NCBI GenBank assembly: GCA_944380515.1
Contig: CALWHT010000051.1
Coordinates: 17,806 to 81,805 of the forward strand
DNA: 64,000 nt
Source: an uncultured Roseburia sp.
GTDB lineage: Bacteria > Bacillota > Clostridia > Lachnospirales > Lachnospiraceae
Direction of reading: 5' to 3'
Both the position numbers and the translations under genes were made by a program. Below are positions 55,492 through 64,000 of the stretch, in pieces (position 1 is the stretch's first letter; every line of letters begins with the position of its first letter). The notes beneath the pieces are model-generated. The model saw only the letters and a list, made by a program, of their open reading frames with translations. It made no database searches and was not told the origin of the DNA.

Positions 55492-56895
55492 TGCTAAGGG
55501 CAGGGTAAAGATAAATTCGGTGCCGACGCCCTCCGTGCTGATGCAGTTGATATTTTCGCCATGCGCCTGGATGATTTCCTTTACAATTGAAAGACCGAGG
55601 CCTGTTCCCTTTTTGTCTTTGCCGCGGGATAAATCCGTTTTATAAAAACGCTCCCAGATTTTTTTGATGCTGTCCTTTGGAATGCCGATGCCGGTATCCT
55701 TGACAGAAACGAATACCTTCTCGTTTTTTTCGGTAGTCTCTATCGTAATTATTGAATTTGCGTGGCTGAATTTGATGGCATTGTCAATCAGGTTGTAGAG
55801 TACCTGCTGAATTTTGCTCATGTCGGCGGAAACGTAGAGGTTTTCACCGCTCAAAATCAAATCAAACATGATATGCTTTTCCGTGCAGCTTCCCTCAAAG
55901 GTCAGCGCGGTTGTCTTGATGGTGGCGTTGATGTCGAAGTCGGTGATATCGAGCATAATGCCGTGGGAGCCGAATTTATTGAGCTCGAGCAGACTTTTCG
56001 TCAGCTTATTCAAACGCTCCGTCTCAAACAAAATAATGTTGAGGTATTTCTCCTGCAGCTCGGGCGGAATGGTTCCATCGAGCATAGCTTCCACGTACCC
56101 CTTGATGGAGGTGAGGGGAGAGCGGAAATCGTGCGATACATTGGAAACAAATTTGCGCTGATCCTCCTCGAGCGTGTTAAGCTCATTGGCCATGTAGTTT
56201 AAGGAAGCTGCAAGATAGCCGATTTCATCATTGGAGTGAACGTCTATTTTTGCGTTAAAATTTCCTGAGGCGTATTCGTTGGCACCCTTGGCGATTTTCC
56301 TGATCGGGATATATACCACGTAGGTAAACAGCGCCAGAACCACAAAGGCAGCCACAAACAGCAGGGCAAGCGTCTGATAGGACAGCGTGATGAGGTTGTT
56401 GGCAAAGCTCACGATATTGCTGGTGGGCTTATGTATGATGACATAGCCCCGAACCTTATAATTTACGGTAATGGGCGAAAAGACGCTGAGCATATCCGAC
56501 TGAAAATAATCGTAAAAGGTGCCCACCTGATAATATCTGTTCCCAAAATCAGTAACATCGAAGTCAGCAATCTTCTCCGTGGTTTTCGAAGAATTTGACG
56601 AAGAAGTGTTTAATAAAATCGTCCCCTGCGTATCGACAATCCATATGGTGCCGGAAAGGTAAGAACTCAGCGTGGAAAGCTGCAGGCGCAGTTCTTCCAG
56701 TGTGGTGGAGCGGTTAAAATAATTTTCCGCATAATTGGAAGAAATCAGCGCGGACTCCCGGTAAAGATTTGCGGCGTCTCTCCGTTCCAGATAATCAAAG
56801 GTAATATGATACGTAAAGGTTGCTATTATGAGAAAGCCGATGAGCCCGTAAATGAGGTAGCCGCCAAGCAGCTTGGGGTAAAGTGTATGTTTCAT
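55477..56895 (-). CDS. Sensor histidine kinase, PhoR/WalK-like
   Basis: A 472-residue membrane sensor. TM1 at about 11-30, an extracellular domain at 31-165, TM2 at about 168-195, HAMP at 195-245, HisKA with H255 (VSHDFRSPL), and an ATPase domain with N, G1 (DTGIGIP) and G2 (GTGLGL) boxes. The signal is unknown. It overlaps the regulator gene by 4 nt (ATGA), so expression is coupled. Confidence 0.93.
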   Translation of the reverse strand: MKHTLYPKLLGGYLIYGLIGFLIIATFTYHITFDYLERRDAANLYRESALISSNYAENYFNRSTTLEELRLQLSTLSSYLSGTIWIVDTQGTILLNTSSSNSSKTTEKIADFDVTDFGNRYYQVGTFYDYFQSDMLSVFSPITVNYKVRGYVIIHKPTSNIVSFANNLITLSYQTLALLFVAAFVVLALFTYVVYIPIRKIAKGANEYASGNFNAKIDVHSNDEIGYLAASLNYMANELNTLEEDQRKFVSNVSHDFRSPLTSIKGYVEAMLDGTIPPELQEKYLNIILFETERLNKLTKSLLELNKFGSHGIMLDITDFDINATIKTTALTFEGSCTEKHIMFDLILSGENLYVSADMSKIQQVLYNLIDNAIKFSHANSIITIETTEKNEKVFVSVKDTGIGIPKDSIKKIWERFYKTDLSRGKDKKGTGLGLSIVKEIIQAHGENINCISTEGVGTEFIFTLPLAKEHD

Positions 56896-57596
56896 AGATT
56901 TTTGACCTCAAATTTATAGCCAATGCCCCACACCGTAGAGAGGCTCCAGTTTGCGTGGTCTTTGATTTTTTCACGTAGCCGTTTTACATGCACATCCACG
57001 GTACGCGTGTCTCCGATGTATTCATAGCCCCAGATGTGGTCTAAGAGCTGTTCTCTGGTAAATACCTGATTCGGGGAGGAAGCAAGAAAATATAAAAGCT
57101 CCAGCTCCTTGGGCGGCATGTCAATGGGGCTTCCTTTATATATGACGGAGTAGTTCGAGAGATTTACGACCAAATCCGGGTATTTTACGCATTTCAGCTC
57201 CGGGGACGGCTCCTCAGCCTTCACGGGCTGATAGCGTCTTAAAACGGCTTTTACGCGCGCGACCAGCTCTTTGGAATCAAAGGGCTTCATAATGTAATCG
57301 TCCGCGCCCAGCTCCAGGCCCAGTACCTTATCAAAAATTTCGCCTTTTGCGGAGAGCATGATAATCGGAACATTTGCCTTGGCCCGCACCTCCCGGCAGA
57401 CCTGGTAGCCGTCGATGCCGGGGAGCATTAAATCAAGCAGGATCAGATTGGGGTTGTACTGCTCAAATGCCTTGAGCGCTTCCTCCCCGTCGTTTACAAT
57501 CTTGGTATCGAAGCATTCTTTTGTAAGATAGAGAGAAATCAATTCCGCAATGTTGTTGTCATCATCGACAATCAGTATTTTCTGTTTTGCTGCCAT
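56892..57596 (-). CDS. OmpR/PhoB-family response regulator
   Basis: A 234-residue DNA-binding regulator. Receiver domain 1-125 with acidic pair DDD at 11-13, phospho-acceptor D55 (LILLDLMLPG) and K in the MKPFDSKEL block, then a winged-helix domain ending with DTRTVDVHVKRLREKI. Together with the kinase just downstream it forms a two-component system; the targets are unknown. GGAGG lies 9 nt before the ATG. It is 14 nt after mutS2 on the same strand. Confidence 0.94.
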   Translation of the reverse strand: MAAKQKILIVDDDNNIAELISLYLTKECFDTKIVNDGEEALKAFEQYNPNLILLDLMLPGIDGYQVCREVRAKANVPIIMLSAKGEIFDKVLGLELGADDYIMKPFDSKELVARVKAVLRRYQPVKAEEPSPELKCVKYPDLVVNLSNYSVIYKGSPIDMPPKELELLYFLASSPNQVFTREQLLDHIWGYEYIGDTRTVDVHVKRLREKIKDHANWSLSTVWGIGYKFEVKNL

Positions 57597-57610
57597 GTTT
57601 CGTGACCTCC

Positions 57611-60010
57611 TTATTCTTTAAATTCTGCAATCGTAACGCCTGCGTCACCCTCTCCGAATTCCCCGAGATGGAAGGATTTGATATATTTGAGACGTTTCAG
57701 GTGCGCATGCACGGCGTTTCTCAAAGCACCGGTTCCCTTTCCGTGAACAATCCGCACAGAGGGGATGTGGGCGAGATAGGCATCGTCCAGATATTTATCC
57801 AAAAGGGGAATCGCCTCGTCCGTGGTTTTTCCAATCAGATTGATTTCCGTGGAAACCGAAGCGGATTTGCTCATTTTAATTTTGCCGGCGCCGCTTCCCG
57901 AAAATTTTTTCCCGGAGGGCGAAGTGTCTTCCTCCAGCAGAATCAGGTCGTTGACATTGACCAGGGAACGCAGGATGCCCATCTGCACATACAGATCACC
58001 CTTGGCGTTGGGAAGCGTATGCACGGTTCCCTTGAGGTTCATGCTGATGACCTTTACGGAATCGCCGATGCGCAGATTTTTCGGGGCCTTGTGGTTTTGC
58101 GCCGTCTTTTTTTTCTGCTCCGAGATGTTCTTTCTGGCATTATCCATTTTGCCCCTGAGCTTTGCGCGCTCTTTTTCCATTTCGCTTATGGGAGCGTGTG
58201 CCGTACCGTATTTGTTGAAATTGCGGATTGTCTCGTCCGCTATGTCTTTTGCTTCTTTGATGATATTGTAGGCCTGTTCGTTTGCCTCGCGCAGAATTTT
58301 TTCGCGGCTTGCCTCCAGACGCTCCTGTTTTTGCTCAAGCTGCTCTTTGAGTCTGCGTGTTTCCTCCTTGTACCGGTTAATCTCCTGCTCCTCCCGCTCA
58401 ATGGTGATGCGGCTTTTTTCCAAATCGGCAAGCAGATCCTCGAAGTTTTCTTCGTTTTCGTTGATGCGGCTTTTCGCGTCCTCAATCACATCATCGCCAA
58501 GGCCGAGCCTTCCCGCAATGGCAAAGGCGTTGCTTTTTCCGGGAATGCCGATGAAAAGGCGGTAGGTTGGGCTTAAGGTCTCCACATTAAATTCGCAGCT
58601 TGCATTTTCCACGCCCGGTGCGGAGAGTGCGAAAACCTTTAATTCGCTGTAATGTGTGGTTGCCATGATCCTTGCCCCGCAGCTTTTTAATTTTGACAGG
58701 ATGGAGATTGCCAGCGCGGCGCCCTCCGTGGGGTCGGTTCCGGCGCACAGTTCGTCAAACAGTACGAGTGAGTTTTCGTTTACCTCTTTTAATATCCGCA
58801 CGATATTTGTCATGTGGGAGGAAAAGGTACTTAAGGACTGTTCAATGCTCTGCTCGTCTCCGATGTCTGCAAAAACCTCGTCAAAAATGGAAAGCTCCGA
58901 CCGCTCCGAGGCAGGAATGTGCAGTCCCGCCTGCCCCATCAGGGTAAGAAGACCAACCGTTTTTAAGGAGACGGTTTTTCCGCCGGTGTTCGGGCCGGTA
59001 ACGATCAGGAGCGTAAAATCGTCTCCGAGCCGGATGTCGATCGGCACGACTTTTTTTGCGTCCAGCAGCGGGTGGCGTCCTTTTTTGATATGGATGCGCC
59101 CTTCTCTGTTGAAGGATGGCGCGACGCCGTTGTAGCTTTTGGCGAGGGAAGCCTTTGCAAAAATAAAGTCGAGATCCGTTAATATGCGGTAGTCCGTCTC
59201 CAGTTCCATGGCGGAGCCGGCCGCAAGGTTGCTTAAGTTTGCCAGGATCACTTCAATTTCTTCCTGTTCCCGAAGCAGAAGCTCTTTGTATTCGTTGTTG
59301 AGGTTGACGACCGCCATCGGTTCGATAAAAAGCGTAGAGCCGCTGGAGGACTGGTCGTGAACCATGCCGGGAACCTGGGATTTGGCCTCCGCGCGGACCG
59401 GCAGGCAGTACCGTCCGTCCCGCATGGTGATGACGGTATCCTGCAAATAGCTGCGCGTGGTCGTATTATTTATCATGGCATTCATCTGTGCCCGGATTTT
59501 GTCGTTCATGCCGCGCATGGCTTTTCGGATCGAGCGCAGGCTGCTGCTGGCATCGTCCGCAATCTCATCCTCGGAGAGCACGCAGCGGCGGATTTCCGTG
59601 CATAATGGCGTCAGCGGCCAAAGCTGCTCAAACAGTCCGGTCAGGGAGTCTTCGGTATCGGTTTCCTTATCGGTATCCTCCGTTACCGAGCGGGAATATG
59701 ATTTTGCGCGCTTTGCTGCCTCTAAGAGGGAGCAAATACGCAGCAGCTCAACAGCGCTTAAGGAAGCTCCGATTTCCAGGCGCTTGAGGGAGTCTGTGAT
59801 GTTGCTGACACCGGAGAAGGAGAGGTTCCCGTTTTTTAAAATACGGTTTAAGGCATCCTTCGTCTGTTCCTGCAAATGAGCAATCTCGTCGGGATCCGTA
59901 ATCGGAAGCAGGCAGCGGCAGCGTTTTTTTGCCTCGTCGCTGGAAGCATAGTCTGTGAGCCGGTCAATGATTTTGTTATATTCTAATGTTTTTAACACTT
60001 TTTCATTCAT
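57611..60010 (-). CDS. mutS2: Endonuclease MutS2
   Basis: A 799-residue MutS-family ATPase with a C-terminal Smr domain. Walker A TGPNTGGKT at about 338-346, Walker B LVLFDELCAGTDP, a coiled coil after it (about 510-620), and Smr with HGKGTGALR. MutS2 limits recombination and, in Bacillus, acts in ribosome rescue. The Smr motif usually written LDLRG reads INLIG here. I use the ATG at 60010; an upstream TTG would add three residues. It heads a leftward operon with the two-component genes. Confidence 0.95.
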   Translation of the reverse strand: MNEKVLKTLEYNKIIDRLTDYASSDEAKKRCRCLLPITDPDEIAHLQEQTKDALNRILKNGNLSFSGVSNITDSLKRLEIGASLSAVELLRICSLLEAAKRAKSYSRSVTEDTDKETDTEDSLTGLFEQLWPLTPLCTEIRRCVLSEDEIADDASSSLRSIRKAMRGMNDKIRAQMNAMINNTTTRSYLQDTVITMRDGRYCLPVRAEAKSQVPGMVHDQSSSGSTLFIEPMAVVNLNNEYKELLLREQEEIEVILANLSNLAAGSAMELETDYRILTDLDFIFAKASLAKSYNGVAPSFNREGRIHIKKGRHPLLDAKKVVPIDIRLGDDFTLLIVTGPNTGGKTVSLKTVGLLTLMGQAGLHIPASERSELSIFDEVFADIGDEQSIEQSLSTFSSHMTNIVRILKEVNENSLVLFDELCAGTDPTEGAALAISILSKLKSCGARIMATTHYSELKVFALSAPGVENASCEFNVETLSPTYRLFIGIPGKSNAFAIAGRLGLGDDVIEDAKSRINENEENFEDLLADLEKSRITIEREEQEINRYKEETRRLKEQLEQKQERLEASREKILREANEQAYNIIKEAKDIADETIRNFNKYGTAHAPISEMEKERAKLRGKMDNARKNISEQKKKTAQNHKAPKNLRIGDSVKVISMNLKGTVHTLPNAKGDLYVQMGILRSLVNVNDLILLEEDTSPSGKKFSGSGAGKIKMSKSASVSTEINLIGKTTDEAIPLLDKYLDDAYLAHIPSVRIVHGKGTGALRNAVHAHLKRLKYIKSFHLGEFGEGDAGVTIAEFKE

Positions 60011-60135
60011 AGATTGCAATCCTCATCTGATTAAACTGTATACCGCGTAAGACACAGGAATTTGTGCGATATATTCCATGCTCCATTATAGCCCATAAAA
60101 CGGGGGTTGGAAAGCGTGAAATGCAAAAAATAGTA

Positions 60136-60164
60136 TTGCAAGCATAGGTAAATCACTCTATAAT
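60136..60164 (+). promoter_or_regulatory. Promoter of the HtrA-like gene
   Basis: TTGCAA (60136-60141), a 17-bp spacer and TATAAT (60159-60164), 54 nt before the start codon. Confidence 0.7.
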
Positions 60165-60217
60165 AAATAGCGGTACGGTTTTCATTTGTTTTTTCGCGCG
60201 TGCGCATGGAGGTAATC

Positions 60218-61531
60218 ATGCAGGATAAGGAGAAGGGGAGCTTTTCTTTTATTAATGAAAAAATAAAAGCAAAGCCGCTGAATAAGAAACGTTTGGTAAT
60301 CCGAACCGTGTTCGTTGTGGCAATGGCAGTTATTTTCGGTCTGGTTTCTGCGCTTGTTTTTACATATTTTCAGCCGAAGTTTGAAAATATGCTGTATCCC
60401 GAGGAGAAACCGATGGTTACGATTCCGAAGGACGATACGGAGGCGACCGAGGAGCCTGTATCGGAAAGCAGTGAGACGGAGGAAACAGAGCAGAAGGATA
60501 CACAGGTTGAGAGCGGGAACGCCGGAACGGAGACGCAGGGAACAGAAAAGTCCGAATTGGAAATTGCGGATTTTCAGAAGCTTCAGAATAAGCTCTATGC
60601 AGTCGGCCGGGAGGCTAATAAGTCGATCGTGACGGTGACAGGGGTAAAAAGTGATACCGACTGGTTTAACAATCCTTATGAAAGCAGGGGACAGTCGTCC
60701 GGCATTATCGTGGCGGAGAACGGCAGGGAGCTGCTGATCTTAACCGAGCGAAAGGCGATTACGGATGTACAGGAGATTTATGTGACGTTTGTCGACGATA
60801 CTACGGTGGAAGCGACAATGAAAAAATATGACGGAAATACAGGCATCGCGATTTTAAGCGTTCCACTGACGGGGATTGAAGAAAGTACAAGGTCTGCAAT
60901 TTCGACCGCGGTGCTCGGAAATTCTCTGACGATGGCGCAGGGGACGATCGTGATTGCGGTCGGAAGCCCGCTCGGAACAAATTATTCGGTGCTTGCGGGA
61001 AATATTACTTCAACAAATAACAGTATTTCCACGCTTGACAGTAATTACACGGTGTTTACAACCAATATTGTGGGGAGCAGCTCCGGAAGCGGTGCGCTGA
61101 TTAATGTAGACGGAGAAGTGGTTGGCCTTGTCATGCAGGATTACAGCAACGCCGAGGACGAAAATACGCTGACGGCCATCTCTATTTCGGAACTGAAAAC
61201 GATTATTGAAATGCTTTCCAACGGGGCGGATATTCCGTATATCGGTCTTGAACTTTCCACGGTGACCAGTGAAATCGAACGGGAGTATGAGATTCCGAAG
61301 GGAGCCTATATCAAAGAGGTCCGCATGGATTCCCCGGCAATGGCGGCGGGGTTGCAGAGCGGAGATGTCATCACGGAGATGGGCGGAGACACGATTTATA
61401 CGGTGGACGGCTACGAGAACAAGCTTTTGTCGCTTGTGCCGGGCGAAACGGTCGAGGTTGTGATTCAGCGCCAGGGAACGGAGGGGTATACCGAGATTAC
61501 CTGCACGGTTGAAGTGAGCGTGCTGCAATAA
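60218..61531 (+). CDS. HtrA-like membrane protein lacking the catalytic triad
   Basis: 437 residues: a cytoplasmic N-terminus, one membrane helix (about 28-50), an acidic S/T/E-rich linker (about 65-115), a trypsin-like domain (about 120-330) and a C-terminal PDZ domain (about 335-437, with GAYIKEV and GLQSGDVITEM). Aligned with HtrA, the His motif TNNHV reads TERKA, the Asp motif TDLAVL reads TGIAIL and the Ser motif GNSGGPL reads SSGSGAL, so all three triad positions are changed. It is probably not a protease but may bind peptides or anchor partners. GGAGG is 5 nt upstream of the ATG at 60218. Confidence 0.88.
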   Translation: MQDKEKGSFSFINEKIKAKPLNKKRLVIRTVFVVAMAVIFGLVSALVFTYFQPKFENMLYPEEKPMVTIPKDDTEATEEPVSESSETEETEQKDTQVESGNAGTETQGTEKSELEIADFQKLQNKLYAVGREANKSIVTVTGVKSDTDWFNNPYESRGQSSGIIVAENGRELLILTERKAITDVQEIYVTFVDDTTVEATMKKYDGNTGIAILSVPLTGIEESTRSAISTAVLGNSLTMAQGTIVIAVGSPLGTNYSVLAGNITSTNNSISTLDSNYTVFTTNIVGSSSGSGALINVDGEVVGLVMQDYSNAEDENTLTAISISELKTIIEMLSNGADIPYIGLELSTVTSEIEREYEIPKGAYIKEVRMDSPAMAAGLQSGDVITEMGGDTIYTVDGYENKLLSLVPGETVEVVIQRQGTEGYTEITCTVEVSVLQ

Positions 61532-61563
61532 ATTTGTCCCAAGGGACTGGAAATGAGGAAGAC

Positions 61564-62511
61564 ATGAAATATATTGAGAGCTTAAGAGAAGGCGAGAGAA
61601 TCAATGAGATTTATCTCTGCAAGGTGAAGCAGTCAGCGCTGACGAAGGCGGGAAAGCCATATGATTCGCTGACGCTGCAGGACAAGACCGGCACGCTGGA
61701 CGCAAAAATCTGGGAGCCGGGTTCCGGCGGAATTGATGATTTTGATTCTCTGGACTATATTGCGGTTATGGGAGACATCACGAGCTTTCAGGGAAATTTG
61801 CAATTGAATGTGAAGCGTGTCCGCAAGGCGGAAGAGGGCGAGTATGACCCGAAGGATTATCTCCCGGTGAGCGAGAAGGATATTGAGCAGATGTATGCGG
61901 AGCTTACGGGGCTCATTGCTTCTGTCGGGGAGCCGCATTTGAGAAAGCTGCTGGAGAGCTTTTTTGTGGAGGATGCCGATTTTGCGGCGCGGTTTAAGTT
62001 TCATTCCGCGGCGAAAACCGTCCATCACGGCTTTGTCGGGGGGCTTTTGGAGCACACGTTAAGCGTGGCGAAGCATTGTGCGTACCTGGCGTCCTTTTAT
62101 CCGATATTGAACCGGGATCTGCTGGTGAGCGCAGGGATTTTTCACGATATCGGGAAGCTGAAGGAGCTGTCAACATTTCCGGCGAATGATTACACGGATG
62201 AGGGACAGCTTTTGGGGCATATTATTATCGGAACAGAGATGGTCAGCGAGCGAATCCGCACGATTCCGGGTTTCCCGGCAGGGCTTGCGAATGAATTAAA
62301 GCATTGTATTCTGGCGCACCACGGAGAGCTGGAATACGGTTCGCCGAAAAAACCGGCGCTGGCGGAGGCGCTTGCCTTGAGCTTTGCCGATAATATGGAC
62401 GCGAAGCTTGAGACGGTTCGGGAGATTTTTGCGAATGTGCCGGAGAATAACCAGGAGTGGCAGGGATATAACCGCCTGCTGGAGAGCAATATCCGGCGTT
62501 CGGGAAAATAA
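61564..62511 (+). CDS. yhaM: 3'-5' exoribonuclease YhaM type (OB fold plus HD domain)
   Basis: 315 residues. An N-terminal OB fold (about 10-95, with LTLQDKTGTLDAKIW) is followed by an HD hydrolase domain with H in EHT, the GIFHDIGK motif and a later AHHGE, giving the metal ligands. YhaM trims RNA and some DNA 3' ends. GAGG precedes the ATG at 61564; ten residues upstream in frame are not in the family. Confidence 0.92.
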   Translation: MKYIESLREGERINEIYLCKVKQSALTKAGKPYDSLTLQDKTGTLDAKIWEPGSGGIDDFDSLDYIAVMGDITSFQGNLQLNVKRVRKAEEGEYDPKDYLPVSEKDIEQMYAELTGLIASVGEPHLRKLLESFFVEDADFAARFKFHSAAKTVHHGFVGGLLEHTLSVAKHCAYLASFYPILNRDLLVSAGIFHDIGKLKELSTFPANDYTDEGQLLGHIIIGTEMVSERIRTIPGFPAGLANELKHCILAHHGELEYGSPKKPALAEALALSFADNMDAKLETVREIFANVPENNQEWQGYNRLLESNIRRSGK

Positions 62512-62525
62512 AGCATGAGGGCATT

Positions 62526-64000
62526 ATGCAGAAAAATGAAATTATTTCACTGAAGATTGAAGATCTGGGCGTGGACGGAGAGGGAATCGGCCGGTATGAG
62601 GGCATGACTTTTTTTGTAAAGGACGCGCTCATCGGCGACGAAATCCGTGCGCGTATCACGAAGCTGAAGAAGAATTACGGCTACGCGCGGGTGGAGGAAA
62701 TCATAAGTCCGTCGAGATTCCGTGTAGAGCCCCGGTGCGAGCTGCACAGGCGCTGCGGCGGCTGCCAGATTCAGGCGCTTGCCTATGAGCAGCAGCTTGT
62801 GTTTAAGCAGAATAAGGTGCGGGACAGTCTTATCCGAATCGGCGGCTTTGCGCCTGAGCTTGTCGATGGCGTCATGGAGCCGATTGTGGGGATGGAGGAA
62901 CCGTTCCGCTACCGCAATAAGGCGCAGTTTCCCATCGGACGCGGCAAGGACGGGAATCCGGTCGCGGGATTTTACGCGGCGCGAACCCACACCATTATCC
63001 CTGTTACGGACTGTAAGCTTGGAGTCCGGGAAAATGAGAGAATTTTGGCAGAGGTTTTGGCTTATATAAAGGAATGTCACACAGCTCCTTACGACGAGAA
63101 TACGGGTAAGGGGCTTTTTCGTCATGTCCTGATACGATACGGCTTTACGACGAAGGAGCTGATGGTCTGCCTGGTGATTAACGGCACGAAGCTGCCCGCG
63201 CAGGAACGGCTGATTGAGCGGCTTATAAAAATTCCGGGAATGACGAGCATTTCCGTAAACCACAATACGAAGAAAACGAACGTCATTCTCGGGGAGACGA
63301 CGGAGTGTATCTGGGGGAAACCGTATATTACGGATTATATTCATCTGCGCAATACCGAAGATTTTTCCTGCGAGGGTACGGCAGTCGCCTATCATATTTC
63401 GCCCCAGTCGTTTTACCAGGTGAATCCGGTACAGACGGAGAAGCTCTACAGCCTTGCCCTTGCGTACGCCGCACTTACGGGAAAGGAAACGGTCTGGGAC
63501 CTTTATTGCGGAATCGGCACAATCTCCCTGTTTCTGGCGCAGAAGGCGGGGAAGGTTTACGGGGTTGAGGTTGTGCCCCAGGCAATCCGGGATGCCAGAG
63601 AGAATGCCGCGCTCAATCAAATAACAAATGCAGAGTTTTTTGTGGGCAAAGCGGAGGAAGTCCTCCCGGAGTTTTATGAGCGGGGCGGCAGCGGCGACGG
63701 AGAGGATATGCTGCATCCCGACGTTATCGTGGTGGACCCGCCGCGCAAGGGCTGCGACGAGAAGTGCCTTACAACGATGCTTCGCATGCAGCCGGGGCGG
63801 ATTGTTTATGTGAGCTGTGACCCGGCGACGATGGCGCGGGATGTAAAGAGGCTCTGCGAAGGCGGATATGCGTTAAGAAAGGTGCGGGCGGTGGACCAGT
63901 TCGGGAATACGGGGCATGTGGAGACGGCAGTACTTTTATCCCGCAAATCCCCGGACAGTGTTATTAATGTAAAGGTAGAATTTGGAGAAGGCGATGATAA
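62526..64000 (+). CDS. rlmD: 23S rRNA (uracil-5-)-methyltransferase RlmD, 3' end cut by window
   Basis: 491 residues are visible and the frame is open at the end. An N-terminal TRAM domain (about 5-62) is followed by an iron-sulphur cluster site (C76, C82, C85 in CELHRRCGGC, with one more C expected later), a SAM-binding core WDLYCGIGTISLFLA, VVDPPRKGC and the catalytic cysteine in VSCDPATMARD. It methylates uridine in 23S rRNA. After the normal domain end (near HVETAVLLSR) the frame goes on, so an extension of the chain begins at the window edge. The ATG at 62526 is 14 nt after yhaM. Confidence 0.93.
   Translation, partial: MQKNEIISLKIEDLGVDGEGIGRYEGMTFFVKDALIGDEIRARITKLKKNYGYARVEEIISPSRFRVEPRCELHRRCGGCQIQALAYEQQLVFKQNKVRDSLIRIGGFAPELVDGVMEPIVGMEEPFRYRNKAQFPIGRGKDGNPVAGFYAARTHTIIPVTDCKLGVRENERILAEVLAYIKECHTAPYDENTGKGLFRHVLIRYGFTTKELMVCLVINGTKLPAQERLIERLIKIPGMTSISVNHNTKKTNVILGETTECIWGKPYITDYIHLRNTEDFSCEGTAVAYHISPQSFYQVNPVQTEKLYSLALAYAALTGKETVWDLYCGIGTISLFLAQKAGKVYGVEVVPQAIRDARENAALNQITNAEFFVGKAEEVLPEFYERGGSGDGEDMLHPDVIVVDPPRKGCDEKCLTTMLRMQPGRIVYVSCDPATMARDVKRLCEGGYALRKVRAVDQFGNTGHVETAVLLSRKSPDSVINVKVEFGEGDD

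Noticed and set aside
57587-58576. 329-residue plus-strand frame
   Set aside because: Antisense to mutS2, with cysteine- and phenylalanine-rich composition and no binding site.
62547-63716. 389-residue minus-strand frame at the right end
   Set aside because: It lies fully inside the rlmD-type gene and shows no domain; the plus-strand frame carries all family motifs.

Overview
The window looks like a chromosomal segment of a Gram-positive anaerobe of the Clostridia, most likely a Lachnospiraceae-type gut bacterium. The support is the clustal S10-spc-alpha ribosomal order ending in map, a KOW protein, infA and rpmJ, a zinc-type S14, an extended L17, strong GGAGG ribosome binding sites, a MutS2 with a C-terminal Smr domain, and a two-ORF LysO. 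No transposase, integrase, CRISPR array or plasmid gene is visible. Family names come from reading the proteins directly; no database was searched.

Layout. Bases 1-10412 hold the 3' part of a giant glycine-motif repeat surface protein. Next come a degenerate GGDEF-EAL protein, a 50-residue membrane protein and a pectinesterase (10.5-13.5 kb), all on the minus strand. A sugar-phosphate aldolase and a GlgX-type debranching enzyme (13.8-16.8 kb) follow on the plus strand, then a short-chain dehydrogenase, a secreted VanW-domain protein, tRNA-Pro(CGG), pyrF, a TraX-like protein and an AI-2E family permease (16.8-21.6 kb). A thiamine salvage operon thiM-thiE-(HAD-thiD fusion) occupies 22-24.9 kb. 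It is followed by split lysO, corA, a four-gene ABC exporter, a methyltransferase and the trkA-trkH potassium system (24.9-33.6 kb).

Bases 33.8-38.0 kb form a small accessory island: a three-gene minus-strand cluster of unknown proteins and, divergently, an A-rich gene for a 743-residue cysteine-cluster and coiled-coil protein that I cannot assign. The ribosomal superoperon starts right after it, with a consensus promoter and a roughly 300-nt structured leader, and runs from rpsJ to rplQ (38.4-55.4 kb), including secY, adk, map, infA and rpoA. The last part holds a sensor kinase/response regulator pair with mutS2 on the minus strand, then a proteolytically dead-looking HtrA homologue, a YhaM-type exoribonuclease and an rlmD-type rRNA methyltransferase cut by the window end.

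The most unusual material is non-coding or unassigned. There are two copies of a 124-165 bp structured intergenic repeat whose inner 9-bp stem covaries, the accessory island with its direct and inverted repeats, and the chain of hairpins between adk and map whose loop can pair next to the map ribosome binding site. Protein-level oddities are the HAD-ThiD fusion, the catalytically degenerate EAL and HtrA proteins, and the giant repeat protein.
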